A DNA stretch of 64,000 bases, from positions 4,526,001 to 4,590,000 of the forward strand of contig NC_135126.1 of NCBI RefSeq assembly GCF_050908995.1. The letters run 5' to 3'. Of this stretch, positions 10,641 through 23,510 are shown in pieces. A program made the position numbers and the translations under genes. The notes beneath the pieces are model-generated. The model was not told where the DNA came from. It ran no database searches and was given only the letters and a program-made list of their open reading frames with translations. The first letter of the stretch is position 1. Every line of letters begins with the position of its first letter. The stretch is from Andrena cerasifolii (taxonomy: Eukaryota > Arthropoda > Insecta > Hymenoptera > Andrenidae).

Positions 10641-12712
10641 GGGGGTGCTATCTTCACAGACCTGCCGCAAATGTATAAATTGTTTCCGCTGTGCTTTAAG
10701 ATGCGAACATATGAATGAAAGGCGGAAAGGGACACGACTTCGATCGAAGTTATGCGTAAAGATAAATAAAAACTGTCGCTTTTGGTTTTCTTTTAAAGAT
10801 AATACATTTTTGTTGGTCCGAACCTTCATAAATAACCATTATTAATAAAATTCTGCTTTATTTCATTAGAAAATGAAATATTTCATTAAAAGGCAACTCT
10901 TATATCATAGTAACAACTTGCCCCACATAGGGGTAAGAAGTTCCGCTTCGATCAGCCACAAATAAATTACTTTCTATGGGAAACCTATTACAATATATTA
11001 AACACAAGCTTAAAATCAGAAGATATAATAAATTTAACAAGAAATTAGTCAATAGTGAAGAGAATACCTACATTATTTTCCAGTCATTTTTTATGTTTTA
11101 TCGAAATCGGAACTTTTGGCCCCGGCCTCCCCTACCCCCGTAAGATGACGTTAAAAATTTGGTGTGCTGGTTAAAAACAGGAAATGTCCACTCTGCACTG
11201 GAACAAAATACGGAATGGTTCCACTTTCGCATAAGCTTCTGTCGTCAAGGTAAAAGAAGAAATTATTTAAAAAGAAAGTTACATAAGAAAATTAAATTCA
11301 TTCAACCTTCTTTCTTTGCTGGTGGAATAAACTATTAAAACAATTTTCTCGATAAAACCGTTTTGTGGCATTCCCTGTTTTTCCCCTTACCCTTCAGATA
11401 TGGTTCATTACTCTTAATTAAACCATTTGCTTCAACACAACGATTTTCCATTGCATTTTTCCGCTAAATTGTTTGAATGTTATGTTCACTCGAAATCAGA
11501 TTGATCTTCCCCGATTCGCCTTTCTCGCATGTACGCGACACTTCTGTATTCCTGGCACACCGTCACTTTCAGATGGTATCGTGCCAATACATCCAATCAT
11601 AAACTTTTTCCCAGAGGTTGAAAGTTGTCAATTCCACGCCCTCGAAGGGAAATCTCTTTCAGCTATATCGATATTCGATCTAAAAACGGAATAGTTGGTC
11701 GTTTGCAGTCGCGCCGCGAAATAATCAAGCGAGAAAATCGCGGCGCCTTAAACACAAGGCCACCGGCGATCCAGAAAGCAGCAAGAACTCAAATCTCACG
11801 TCAATTAAAAGCAATTGCACCGCGTTATCGATCAAAACGGCCCGAGATGCTGTTTTTGCTTACGCTACGCGCGCAACGGGGAGTCGTAGAAACGCGATGT
11901 TCCGAAGAAAAAGGTGATTCACGTTTTTCCCCGTGCTCGATTATTTCTCTTTGGCGAGCGAGCGTTTCATGCGTTCCGATTAAATTGTTAGGTTCCCCTG
12001 CGCTGCTCGCCGGGCTCTGCGTTTTGCAATGCGCGAGATAGGCGGTTGCGCGCTACGTTTCCTGAGTTTGGTGGCGATTAAGCAGACCCTGGATGGACTG
12101 CGCTTCGGACTAATTGCGCAAATTTTTATTGTAACGATTTATGAGGTCCACGCTTCTTCGTGTCATTAAGAACGAAGGGGAGGGGGGTTGTAGAAGTTTA
12201 GTGCTTTCGTAAGACCTTGCCACTAAAGGGATCCTACTTACGCGATCAGGATGCGTGCTTGAGTGGAAAACAGTTTGTCCAACGCTTCTATAAATATCGT
12301 AAATGGGGTCGTTAAATTCGATTTGAAGTTTGCCTATAAACTCCGGGGATAGCGTGTTCCTATTAATGGAACATCGGCGGATAAAAGTATCCGCGAGCTT
12401 CGACGCATAGGTGCTCTCCACAGTTTCCTTTTGTAATTAAATCGGCGTTTTATACAACAGCTGAGCTGATTGCAGATTCGAAGTTACTTACCGCAAGATG
12501 GAAAACGCGGGCCGTGCAACAAAGTAAGAGCAACGGCGGGCGCATAGGATGCATGTAGAGGAGGAAGATTAACGTGGCTAATAGCATCAAATTGTGACCA
12601 TAAAGAGTCTCCGTGTAAGCAAGAAAGTGCAACAGCGTACGCGCTGCGAAGCTTTTTGCGGCTTTAATATGCACGCGTCCGAGTGGCAGTGTGTACGGGC
12701 CGGATATAAGGC
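10641..12712. other. Non-coding span, nothing recognised
   Basis: AT-rich to 11700, then CpG-richer to 12060. The open frame at 11625-12041 is uninterrupted, but its composition simply reflects GC-rich DNA and no domain is visible. Confidence 0.5.
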
Positions 12713-13142
12713 GATAATAAGTTTTTTTAAATTGCCGACTGTCGACCGACTAATGACGTTTTATTACACGCTAGCAATTAAAATGATATCCGAGACGGAA
12801 TAAGTTGAATGTTTTATTGCTCCCCGCGATACATCTTTGACTGGCAAAGGAGACTCGTGATTACTGTATTTTATAGTCACCTGTATAGAAGTGTTTCAAT
12901 AGCAGCCGCGAAGTACACACGTTCAGACGTATTAAATGTTTCTGACGTATAAAATGATAATAATTTTTTAAATTGCTGGTCGCCGACTGGCTCTTTATTG
13001 CGTTGCTTCAATTAAAATGGAATTTAAGGTGGAATAAGTTACATGGTGGATGGAATAAGCTAAATTATTGTATTCAATTTCTTTAGCACTGCCGAGGAAG
13101 GAGGTACGATTATAATTTTTCAGTTACGCCTGCGCTGAAGTC
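12713..13142. repeat. Diverged tandem duplication, about 245-bp unit
   Basis: 12713-12900 and 12955-13142 align in order. Both contain GATAATAA followed by a T-run and AAATTGC, a (C)CGACTG-type word, CAATTAAAATG, GGAATAAGTT, then a (G)CAAAGGAG / CGAGGAAGGAG block with GATTA and CAGTTA/TAGTCAC. Many substitutions and small gaps show it is old. No coding frame is shared, so it may be duplicated regulatory DNA. Confidence 0.6.
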
Positions 13143-15880
13143 TTGCATTTATGGCACGGGGGGGAATTTTTATTGGTACTTATAATGTTTTTAATTTTTC
13201 TCTCTTCGGTATATTCAATTGGAAATCTGAATTTTACTTAGCAAATTACCACAAGTGGTAGTTGCGCTTAAAGGGACTTATAGCAGAAGCTACTGCAAGT
13301 ACGTGTCTTTCGTAGGTGACTTTAAAGAAGCATTACTTTCCAATTAATTTGGCGATTACTGTGTGCCGCCATGAACATTAAACGGGGATAAACACTCGGC
13401 CATTCAAGCAACCCGAGCTTGGAAAAGCGTTGGAAGGCTGCATACAACCATGAATTTTATTACAGTCATTGAGTTAACAAGGTAGCTGAACTATGTACTT
13501 GCGTCTTTAGTTCACCATGTACAGCGATACTTTTGGAGTAACGCGTTCCGGGCGCGTAAATAAATTAAACTGGCCTGCCGCGAGCAAACATTACGCGAAC
13601 AACCGCGATCCTAACAGCAACCAAACAATTTACACGGTCGAATTTACATTCAGATTAGTAGTAACGGATGTTAATAATACAGCGCAGTAATCTCTGTCGC
13701 GCGATCCACGGTTAAAAAAATACCATAATTCAAGAGTCGATATCGCCCAGGCTTGGTAAAACAGCGACACGGTTTAGGATAAAATCAGGGGAAATCTTTT
13801 TATCATATTAAATCAACCGACACGTTCGCTGTTAGGTAATACAACTTTCTATTAACAGACCACCAAGTTATATCTCCCTAATAATCGTGTAATGTCAGTA
13901 GCTTTCGACACAGTCGCGTAGCTTCAACTTTAAACTCAGTTTGTTATGAAACTATAAACTGTAAAATGAGCGCAACAAATTTTTAACAAATTCTTCATCT
14001 CACCCTCCCAATTAAAGGGTAATCATTTGCAGACTCGACTCCGTAAAAATCGCAAAACATAGTCCCTTATGAGACAAAGGATCATTAATAATAAAAACCA
14101 GTGTGTGAAACTTTAGCTTCATCCAGTCACCCGAGGCTTAATCGTCGCAGGCTTAGTTTTACAACAGGAAAAAAGCAAAGAATAGCCATTCAGGGGAAAA
14201 AAGATCACCGATAGCGCGAGGATCGGTGCCGTTGAGGCAACCAGGCCGCTAAAAAATTATGAGAATTACAGAGATCTCGCCGCAGAACGGTGGAGGAGTA
14301 AATTGACATCTCTGTCGCAAAGTGTGTCCACTGAAATTGTTGCTGGGTCGAGTTTCCACGAAAGTCATCGCCGTTTTGCGGTTTACCGATGGCTGAGCGA
14401 AACGATCGGTCGGCTAGGAAATAGCTCGGTAAATAGCACGTTTCCCCTCGTTAACTCGATTTAATGGCACGTCGTTAGCAATCGTATACCCGACAAGTCT
14501 GCTTAGTGATCATAAAAAAAAACACGGCGCACTCAGAATTCGGGTTACGCCGAATCGTCGAGGTTCGTGACAGAGGGTGAGATAGAGAAACGGGACGGGG
14601 CAGAAGCGTATCGTTATTGTGGCTCACTGGTTCACTTGGGTCTGACTTTTTACGTTCGTACAAAAGATGATGATGAAATTTTTCTTTTGGTTGATCGTAG
14701 CTTAATTGGCAATCTTCGTTCACTTGGCTAGATTTGATACGATGGGTTGGATTATGCAGGTTCATTTGCAGAGACGTGTTTTGGGAAAGTGTATGTAAAA
14801 TAGTTTGAGGAAGATGAGACTTGAGAGTATCAGGGGGAACAAGGGGGATAGTTGTAGATGTGGTTGTAATCTTCTTGATTGATGTAATGGTGAAAGGTTT
14901 CGGCAAGGTCCACGTTCTTCATCGTTCCTCATCTCGAATTGACCCTAGTTTCGGGTACAAATAAATTAGCGATTCACCTAACCGCGAATGCCGAATAACG
15001 AATGTTCGTCATTATGTGCAGCTAGCGACGTAGGCAAATGTTCACTACTCGCCGATTATCAAATGTTTGCCCGAGCTGCTGCACGAATGTTCGCAGCTCC
15101 TGATCACGAGTCGAAACGCGCGTCATTTGCCGAATAAGCGTGTAGCGTGGAGCTATACGCGATTACTTTGACGAACAGTTTGTCGAACACCGAAAATTCG
15201 GCTTTCCCCGAATAAGATTTGCCTTCGCTTTCAACTTACACCACGCTTGCAGCAATACTCATCACATTCCACTTCAACGATTCTAACTTTAACCATTCCA
15301 ATGTTCCTCCAAACGCCACATCATCGCACGGTGTAAAGTTTATACACTGTATGGTTTTATAAACCATGAAAAACCGGAAATCTTATCGATTCATCCCCTT
15401 ACACGAGTTCTCCACCGTGATTAGCAAGCACCAACGCGAGTAGCATGGCTGTAGCCAGGAAGAGGACGTTGTTTAGGAGGTCGAAGCTTGTCCACCGACC
15501 AGATCAGGCCACTGCCGTTGCTGGACGTATACACAGGCGGTTCGATTAGCATTGCCGGACCGTCGACAGCCTTTCCACACGTTGCTGGTCCAGTGCCTCT
15601 CGTTTCAGCCGATTATACGGAACGTATGTTCGTGTGGCCGCGTAAACGTCGGTGGCGAGCAAAGCTCACGCGTGCTCGTCCCGTGGAACACGCACTGCCC
15701 GGCGAGCAGGAGGAACGATCCTCGCCTGTATCAGCGGCACATGGCGTAGAAACGCATTATGAATATTCAACCGGGTAGCCCGGCATGGCTGCGTTCGGAT
15801 CCATTATTCATTCGCGCGGCGGCATCGGAGCGCGGGTCGCGTTTTCCGCCAGGCGAGGACGTCGAGCGACGCCGGTGAGC
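13143..15880. other. Non-coding span, nothing firm recognised
   Basis: The words CGAATGTTCG recur near 15000-15090 and resemble internal parts of the 18858 element, so a very old copy of it may lie at 14990-15145. Otherwise no exon or repeat is supported. Confidence 0.4.
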
Positions 15881-16310
15881 AGAGGAGGACAGGGTTGAGA
15901 GAGGGAGGAGGACTTGCAAGGAGCCGATGGCACGGGGGATGAGAGGAGCGCGAGCTGTAGCAAGGAAACGGGAACAGAGGGGGGGGGGTGCAGGGTACGC
16001 GGAGAAGGAAGAGTGAAAAAGGGGGAGTAAGCTGAGATCAAGTGGAGATAGGGAGATTGGGAGAGCAAAGAGCGAGTGGAGATACGGAGATTGGGAGAGC
16101 AGAGAGCGAGTGGAGATAGGGAGATTGGGAGAGCAGAGAGCGAGTGGAAATAGGGAGATCGAAAAAGCGGGGAGGAAGATGCGAATACGAAAGAGGAAGT
16201 GGGAGGAGAATCGGTGGGAAGAGATGGTTAGGAAATTATGGAAAAGGGATCAAGAGATGAAAAAGGGAAACTCTGCTTCTCCATTTCGTAGCTCCGCTTG
16301 TCCACTCGTC
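15880..16310. repeat. Purine-rich (G+A on plus strand) tract
   Basis: This stretch is dominated by G and A on the plus strand, with GAGA, GGGAG and AGAGCGAG words. It includes a 34-bp minisatellite. Such tracts are frequent in insect regulatory DNA and may bind GAGA-type factors, but that is inference. Long open frames across it are artefacts of the biased composition. Confidence 0.6.
16043..16160. repeat. Minisatellite, 34-bp unit, about 3.5 copies
   Basis: Copies of GAGATAGGGAGATTGGGAGA plus GC(A)GAGAGCGAGTG follow each other starting near 16043, with one C substitution in the second copy and decay in the last. Confidence 0.88.
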
Positions 16311-16799
16311 CCTTCTCTGGCACCAGCGTCCTCTTCTCGATGCTCTTCGCGCGCTCTTTTTGGGTAGTCACCATCTTCGCTGGTATCCTCCGCGCCTCAA
16401 CTCTCTCCGGTTCCTCTGGGCCCCTTTTTTTCACGTGGTTTTATTCACCGGCTGAAAGAATGCGTTTCGCTCGGCCTAGTAATCAGCTTGAAATGGCCAG
16501 TGGAGGGAGGATCGCTTACGCAACAGAGAACCCCGTGGTCGAATTTTTTGGATTCCTCAACGCGCAGGGTCTCGGGCCTAGAATTCAATCTTGCGGAACT
16601 TCGGAAGCATCTAGCTTTTGTGTGCGCCTTTCTTTCTGATTGCAAAGTATCTTTCAATTATGTAGGGTAAGCTCGGGTAAGTTCGTGGTAGTTTTAGAAT
16701 TTGTCTATTAGTTGCTAATATTTACATATTCTGAAAGTGAGTGTAGGATATAATAGGTCAGACATCAGAGAAACGAATAATAGGTTAACAGAAATCTAC

Positions 16800-17235
16800 T
16801 AACAAGGGAAGATCCCGAACCAGAAAATTCAAAAAATTCTGTAACTTTGTCAATATGTAGGGGATTTCCTGCTGATTATAATGCAATTTTTGTTTGCTGC
16901 CAAATTCACTCGAAAGGGGTGAAATTAACCCCTAAAAATTCGGCTATTTCCCGATTTTCTGTTATAACTCGCGAACTGTAAGAGATGGGAAAAAAGGTTC
17001 AAGACAAAAGTTACTTCTTTTAATTAGAACTATCATTTGGTAAAAAAATTATTTTACAGTTCACGAGTTGTCACACAAAATTGGAAAATAACCGGATTTT
17101 CAGGGGTCATTTACACCCCATTAGAGTGCATTTGGACAGCAAACAAAAATTGCGTCGTAATCAGAGGGAAATTCCCTACATATTCACAAAGGTCCAGAAT
17201 TTTTTGAATTTCCGGGTTGGGGATGTTATACTTGT
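16800..17235. mobile_element. Palindromic MITE-like element with about 200-bp arms
   Basis: Left and right halves are imperfect inverted repeats over about 200 bp each. Shared blocks include AAATTCAAAAAATTCTG near each end, CAATTTTTGTTTGCTG, GGGGT(G)-type words around ACCCCT, and a final ACTCG(C/T)GAACTGTAA near the centre. The exact ends and target duplication are unclear. There is no transposase frame. Confidence 0.75.
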
Positions 17236-17350
17236 AAGTATGTTTAATTGAAAATATACAAAATTAAGTTGTCATGACTCTAGTTACTCCGTGATAGTAC
17301 TCTGGTAACTCTGTGATAGTTCTCGCTAGCCCGTGATATGGCCATCAGCT

Positions 17351-17578
17351 ACTTTTTTACATTATTTTACATTATTTTACATTATTTTACATTATTTTAC
17401 ATTATTTTACATTATTTTACATTATTTTACATTATTTTACATTATTTTACATTATTTTACATTATTTTACATTATTTTACATTATTTTACATTATTTTAC
17501 ATTATTTTATATTATTTTACATTATTTTACATTATTTAATATTATTTTATATTATTTCATATTATTTTATATTATTGT
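17351..17578. repeat. Tandem array of a 10-bp unit (ATTATTTTAC), about 22 copies
   Basis: Fourteen perfect ATTATTTTAC units run from 17361 to 17500, followed by about eight degenerate ones (ATTATTTTAT, ATTATTTAAT, ATTATTTCAT). The repetitive open frames across it (FTLFYIILHY repeats) are products of the array, not proteins. Confidence 0.97.
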
Positions 17579-18253
17579 TATTTTGTGCATAATCAATCGT
17601 TTCATGATCGTTAGATGTCTGAGACGTAAGGAACATTGTTTCTGATATTGACCATCCAAATTTCTGAAACAGCGCAATCAGAAACGCAGTTTCAGGCACA
17701 CGAAAAATAAGGATTTAGTCACTTTTCATAAGCAAAAATAACACTGATGCCTTATTGTATGATAATTTCAAGAGTAAGACTTGTTAAAGTGTCATTTTAC
17801 CATCACTTACCTGCAGTTTGAACTTTCCATTTATCTTCTAAAGCACATATAATACATTACCGAAATCCGCGTTTTACTAATTGCTCGACATGTGCGATAT
17901 TGTTGTTGCACCGCGTTTTACATGAAATTACGTTCATTATACACGGACGTGGAAGATAAAGGGAGAGATAGAATGCGCAGAAGACAAATAAAAGTCGAGC
18001 GAAGGAGGTAGCTCCGAAGGAACACCCGCGGTGATCTACTTATATCTACATTAATGCGCTGCTGGACCAGCATTTGCGAGAAGCAGGTGTTCGATCATTT
18101 TGCTGCGGAATTTCAGGACAGAATATGTCCCAGAAAGATCATTGTGCTTGCTTTTAAGTTACATAATTTAATGGATATTTTGTAATTAACTTGAGAGGAA
18201 AGGACTATAAAATAAACAGTCCTTCTGAGTTTATTAATTGTAAGCTGTATAAA
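17579..18253. other. Non-coding span, nothing recognised
   Basis: AT-rich DNA without supported exons or repeats. Confidence 0.5.
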
Positions 18254-18410
18254 AATATTCCAAGTTCTATCTGTTCCAGCACCTTAGTGAAATATTCCAA
18301 GTTCCATCTGATCTTATATTTCAGTAGAAATTTCTAAGTTACACTTATTCTGATACTTTAATGCCAGGTAACACTTGGAATACCTCACTAAGGAACTAGA
18401 ACTTCAGATA
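18254..18410. repeat. Small direct plus inverted repeat cluster
   Basis: ATATTCCAAGTTC(T/C)ATCTG occurs directly at 18254-18273 and 18291-18310. The segment 18371-18410 is an imperfect inverse of 18262-18300 (shared CCTTAGTGA and TATTCCAAGT words). It could be the remnant of a hairpin element. Confidence 0.5.
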
Positions 18411-18857
18411 TTTCAGGAAGGTTGAAATTTATCGTGAATGAAACAGAGATTATGTTGGCATACTGAAAAGCTTCTACCACCATGGTGTCTCAGTAAAAAA
18501 AAAGTGCGCCTTTTAGCACATCCTTTACGGGCGAAAGTTTGTAAACTTTGTGCCCTGAACTAATCAGAGATGAGGAGCAAAGTTCAGGCGACCCCAAGTG
18601 TTCTCTGTTTTATGTTCTTCACAGTGCTCATTTTATTGCTAAGTAAGTGTTTCGCTTTGTTGTAGGTAAGTTGTGACCAGAACACTGCCGTGACCACGTT
18701 TTGGATAGTATTTCGGCGGTAGAGCTCAGAATGACGTTCAGATGCATGCCAGCCTTTCAGACTCTTGGAAGCAACGACTGTGCTGCATCTTGGGTAAGTC
18801 TGTTGCCTTTATGTAACCAAGTTGCTGCAATCACGAATCCGACAGAATGATACGTTA

Positions 18858-19544
18858 AGGTGCGTTTAGACCAAAGGAACGAATGCTCGTTTGCAATCGA
18901 ACAATGTTCGCGTCGAATGCGAGCGAATGTTCGTATAGCTTATACGAGCCGGACATTTGTTGAACGTTCTTCATACATTCAGCATTAGTTTATAAAATGA
19001 AACGAGCATTCCAAAACGTTCGGCTAATTTTTCATCGAGCATAAACCAATGCTTCTTTAAGGTAGGCTCTCGCTACGCCTCGCGTCGCTTCGTCTCGTCG
19101 CAACTTCTTTTCGCATTTACATCTGGGCTCGCGTCGCCTCGGGTTTTTCGTACCTGAAGTTATCTGAGTTTGCCTCGGTTCGTGTATTTAGTCAGTTGCT
19201 CAGAGAACCTCTTCCTGTGCAGTCGCCAATTCAGTAGGCTCACACTACGCCTCGCCTCTCTTCCTCAAAATATTCCCGAGGAAGGATCCGCGGCTGGGAG
19301 TCGCACCGAGGCGAGGCGCAGTGTGAGTCAAATTGTCAAAATACATAAGAAAAGCATAGGAAGAATAAAATGAGTCGAGGTGAGGCGAAGCTTAGTGAGA
19401 GCCTACCTTAATAAAAGCATAGGGAGAATAAAATGAGCCGAGTGGAGACGAGGCAGGGCGAGGGTAGTGAGAGCCTGTCTTCAGACTTGAATTTTGTCGA
19501 AGTGGGGGCAACCGAGCATTCGTTCCTTTGGTGTAAACGCACCT
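18858..19544. mobile_element. Nested-palindrome DNA transposon (MITE) with TTA target duplication
   Basis: The termini AGGTGCGTTTAGACCAAAGG (left) and its near-perfect inverse at the right (CCTTTGGTGTAAACGCACCT, ending 19544) extend about 36 bp. They are flanked by TTA at 18855-18857 and 19545-19547. Inside are further inverted pairs: 19058-19090 with 19379-19414 (GGTAGGCTCTC / GAGAGCCTACC) and 19234-19264 with 19300-19335 (GGCTCACACT / AGTGTGAGTC). A 3-bp TTA duplication is the PIF/Harbinger signature. That assignment is inference, since no transposase is present. Confidence 0.8.
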
Positions 19545-20337
19545 TTACGCGAATCTACGCTTTTCAATTTTCCTTTTTTTGCCATTCTTTGGCGAAAGAA
19601 TCCACAGCTATCATTGCACGTTTTAGTCCCATGTACTTAAACAAATTTCGAGATAAGGATTTCATTTAGAATCCGAAGTACAAATGAAATTTATGGAATT
19701 TCGCGTGCTCTGTTTGTAACACTGTAACTTTCAGCCTTTAAAGTTCACAAACAACAGGTTTTGCACGTGAAAAAGTATCTTTTAAATACATCTACTCGTC
19801 CTCTTTGTTCATTACTACTATTCCTTTTGCAAAGGAAAGTGAATTTGTTATAGGGTACAGGTAGATTAAATATTTAACGTTTTACTCGTAGAATTAGATA
19901 GCGATGAACTTATTTTATCGGTTTGATTCTCCTCGTGATTAAATTACGGTATTTAAATCGATTGCTCTCTCAACGACCTGAATTAACAATTGTCCTCGTC
20001 GTATCTTTCGAGGGATCAGGGAAAAATTTATTTCATCTTCTCTACGCCCACCCATTCGTTTACTTATCTCCCGAGTACATCGTTCGATACGCCACGTTAA
20101 GTTTGTCTGGCTTCCTTGACTTCATTATCTGAATATTAGGAAAGCCATGTGCTTACAAACTCTTGAAATATTCAAGGAACGCATAAATCCTATTAATTGA
20201 AAGGAGGATATAATCTTTACTTCCGATTATCAATCTCGCTACGTCGCTCTGTCTTGCAAGGAACAAAAGAAATTCAGAATTCCTGCCACTTAGAACTTTC
20301 CACTCTAACATCTATCTGATAATTATCTCAGCACCTA
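19545..20337. other. Non-coding span, nothing recognised
   Basis: AT-rich DNA without a supported exon or repeat. Confidence 0.5.
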
Positions 20338-20576
20338 GGGTAGATGTCCCATTTACTGTCAGTGTCCCTATTACTGCCACTTTATTTATTTCACTTTAAA
20401 AAAATGTAACGTATAAAGAATAGACGTATAAAGAGTGTACTATAATAATAAGAAAAGCAGCCCCAATTTTGTGATAAATTCTTTTTTACGCTATTCTTTA
20501 TACGTTGCGTGTTTATTAAGTAAAATAAATGAAGTGGCAGTGATAGGGACGCTGGCAGTAATTGGGACATTTACCC
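20338..20576. mobile_element. 240-bp TA-flanked palindromic MITE, copy 1
   Basis: It starts GGGTAGATGTCCCATTTACT and ends with the inverse GGGACATTTACCC. TA lies directly on both sides (20336-20337, 20577-20578), the Tc1/mariner signature. The arms continue inward with GTGGCAGT, AAATAAA and CGTATAAAGAAT blocks, so nearly the whole element is one hairpin with an unpaired centre near 20440-20475. A second copy lies at 30439-30678. Confidence 0.9.
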
Positions 20577-20578
20577 TA

Positions 20579-23510
20579 TACCTCTCTTACGATAATAACA
20601 TAAACGTCTTCGTCACGTCTTCAAAAGAATATTTCCAGCGTCTGTCGTTAAATAGGTACAGATGTGAAACTCTCTTCAGCAGAAAAATAAGTTTCGATTC
20701 GCGAAAATGTGATTAGTTAAAGAGGTAAACGCGATTTATTTCCGTAACAATTAAATCGCGTAGCAATAAAACAGTCGCTGCACCTAAATATGTGTAAACG
20801 AGCAGGTCTACACAAAGAGCCAACAAAACTGATTAAAATATACAGTTGCGTGCGCGTTAAATAGAGAATATTAAACGGAATTAAAACCACGGGGGCGATT
20901 CTTCGCGCGGGAGCAAGACCTGCCCTCCATTATTTGCCAGCATGCTAGATTATTAATTCAACAAATTTGACCGGCGTTGGAAGCCGTAGCGCGAGAGAAA
21001 GGTCGAAATTAAAGATACATCGCTCCTTTTGTGAGTGTCGTTATTTACTTTTTACGCGTACCAGGCCTGGTTACAAAACCAGCGTTGCAGCCGATGATGA
21101 AATTTACTAAGCAGCCGTACGTTGATGCATAAATCATCTCCTCGCTCCAATTGCTTTTACGGTTTGCCCAACCATTGTTTCTGTTAATTTTCCTTGGTCG
21201 TGGGAATTCTTCGCCCCCTCGAATGTGAAACCCAGGAAATTGAAAAACGAAACGCTCGCGATTGCTGCGCGTGCAATGGAAATCAAGTGATTTAACTATT
21301 CTCCATTAACTTGGCCGCAGAGCGACGCAAAAAATTTTTGCACCCTTAAAATAGATACGAATTCTGCTGCGCAAGAAATCACGCGAGAAAATCATTGCTC
21401 TTTCAAACAGCTGTCTTCTAATTTTTGCTATAAATTCTCACTGTATAGTCGATTACGCTTGCCTGCGAACTATGTAAATCGTGCTCCACCAGAAACGGAG
21501 CGGTTTGAGGGACAATTAAGCCGTCGATTAGAATGCAGTGTTGAATGTTTAACAGTGGTCAGTGAAGCGGGCATCTATGGAATTAGATGGGGAAACGAGG
21601 TTGGAAGGAGGCACTTTGCCATGGATAATAAGCGCGATGGAAAGCTGCCTTTTTCACGCGGCTGCGCACGACAGTGGATTCTGCAGCACGGCCTAAGGAT
21701 TCAAACCTGCCTTCTTATTCTCATTCCGTTGTTATTACTTTGTTTCCTTTCTCCCCTCTTTCCGAGCCGAGTAAATAACTCCTCGCCGTTTACTCGCCCT
21801 ACCCCCGAGTTTATAATGGAGATTATCTTATTTGAGTTGAGACTCGTTTTACCTCGCGAAACAGCAAAGTCCGAGTTCACGGTGGAAGAACCGCAGGGAG
21901 CGAGAGGGAGGCATTTGGATCATCAGGAAGAACGAGAAAATAGGGTGATTCGCGAGGGAATAACGGGGAGAATCTTAAGAGCCATCGCGAATTAAATACT
22001 CCAATTCTTTGGGTCTAGTTCGTTTTCAAAATATTTATTCTAAATTTATTTTACCATTGATTCCAAGCTTCGATTTGCCACATTAGCAGGAATCGCGCTG
22101 CTCGATTTGTTGCACCCTTCCACCCCCGTTTTTCGAGCATCGCTCCCCACCGCGATCCAACGGTGCACCAAGTCGTGTCGTCCCATCCGTGCTCCTAGTT
22201 GTTCGATTCCGTCGACGAATCGCACGTAGAGAGGTCCGCACCTTGCAATTACGCGGAAAGGCGGTCCACCCACTCCGCGAGTGGAGCGTAACAGGGCTGG
22301 CACGCTCTCCCTCCCTGCCCCCGTGCAGTTTCATTATTAATTATCAGGTCGCCACTATGTTATTAGTGCACTAGGAGAAACCGCCCGCCTTTCCTGCCCG
22401 GTGAACGGCGCCCGGGCCCAGGGACTCAATCCTGCGAGCGGAGCGAAGCTTAAGTCGACGATGATAAATAACGACGTGGCGGTTACACGCGCACGTATAA
22501 TCTGCTGCCATAGCCGTTTGAGCGACACGCAGGTGTAATTACTATTATCAATTAGCGAAGGGGAGGGGAGATTTATGAATTGGGAATGCAGGCTGCCGCC
22601 AGTTACTAGGCCTCGGTTTCTATCCGTCGCTGAAAGGGCCTCCCTTTCTCTTCTTCTTAGTGTTTCGCGGTAAAGTCTGTCGGATTGCGTACGTCGATCT
22701 ATCAATCACCGTTCATCTTTTTCTATACGCCCGTGCAGGTGTTTAATGGCCGCTCGATACTCGCTTGCGTCGTATTTCTGCAGTCTTCTTTGGTTTTATC
22801 GCGAATTGGTTCGAGGATCGAGTACGTTGACTGTGAATGTGGAGGTAGGACTTTTGCAACGGTGAGGCTCAGGGACACTTTGATAATGGTCCTTTTGTAG
22901 GAATTGCAGGGGCTAAGTGTGTGTCTTTGTAGCGAGTGACTACATAGACATTGAACAGAGGAAAGAGTACAAAGTGTTTTATATAATATCCCTGCATTTG
23001 CGGACGAGTGGATTCACTGGAGATAGGGAATCCATCTTCTTGGCTATTCTAACTAACCCAGACCTATCTCAAACCTTTGGAGATGTTCATGACTTAAATG
23101 ACGTACGAGGATTATCTTTAAAAGATATTGCGGTCTCAGAAGCACCAATGATTCCCTGGACAAGCGAAAGAGTCGCCATTCAATACTAACTCGCACTTGT
23201 TACTGCATCCTACGCGAGACTAATGCGCGCAAAGAGAAAAGTCCTCAGTGAAGAAGCACGAAGTTTACCGCCGCGGGGAAAAACAATCCCGAGATTTACA
23301 ACGAGGAGCATCCCGAGTCGTAATCCCGCGTTAAGCCTTTTAGTGCTGCGCGGGACACAATTATCATATTCAAATTAGTTGGTCTTCTTCCGAGGTTGTA
23401 AGTCACGTTAATGATCAACGTACATCGTCGAGCCGACGACAGCGAAATAAGGGATGCTCCCTACGATTCTCTACAGATATCGAGCAGTTTGAATTGAATT
23501 TTTCTCCATA
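20579..23510. other. Non-coding span; several open frames, none convincing
   Basis: The longest frame (21459-21995, 178 codons) contains a Leu-rich stretch but has no family resemblance and no neighbouring splice structure that I can defend. The patch at 22050-22450 is CpG-rich with frames on both strands, typical of chance. No repeats were seen. Confidence 0.45.

Noticed and set aside
17333..17592. Open frames encoding FTLFYIILHY repeats
   Set aside because: They are read-through of the 10-bp ATTATTTTAC tandem array, not a protein.
21459..21995. 178-codon plus-strand frame with a Leu-rich hydrophobic stretch
   Set aside because: The non-ATG-like context, no family resemblance and no flanking exon signals I could defend suggest chance.
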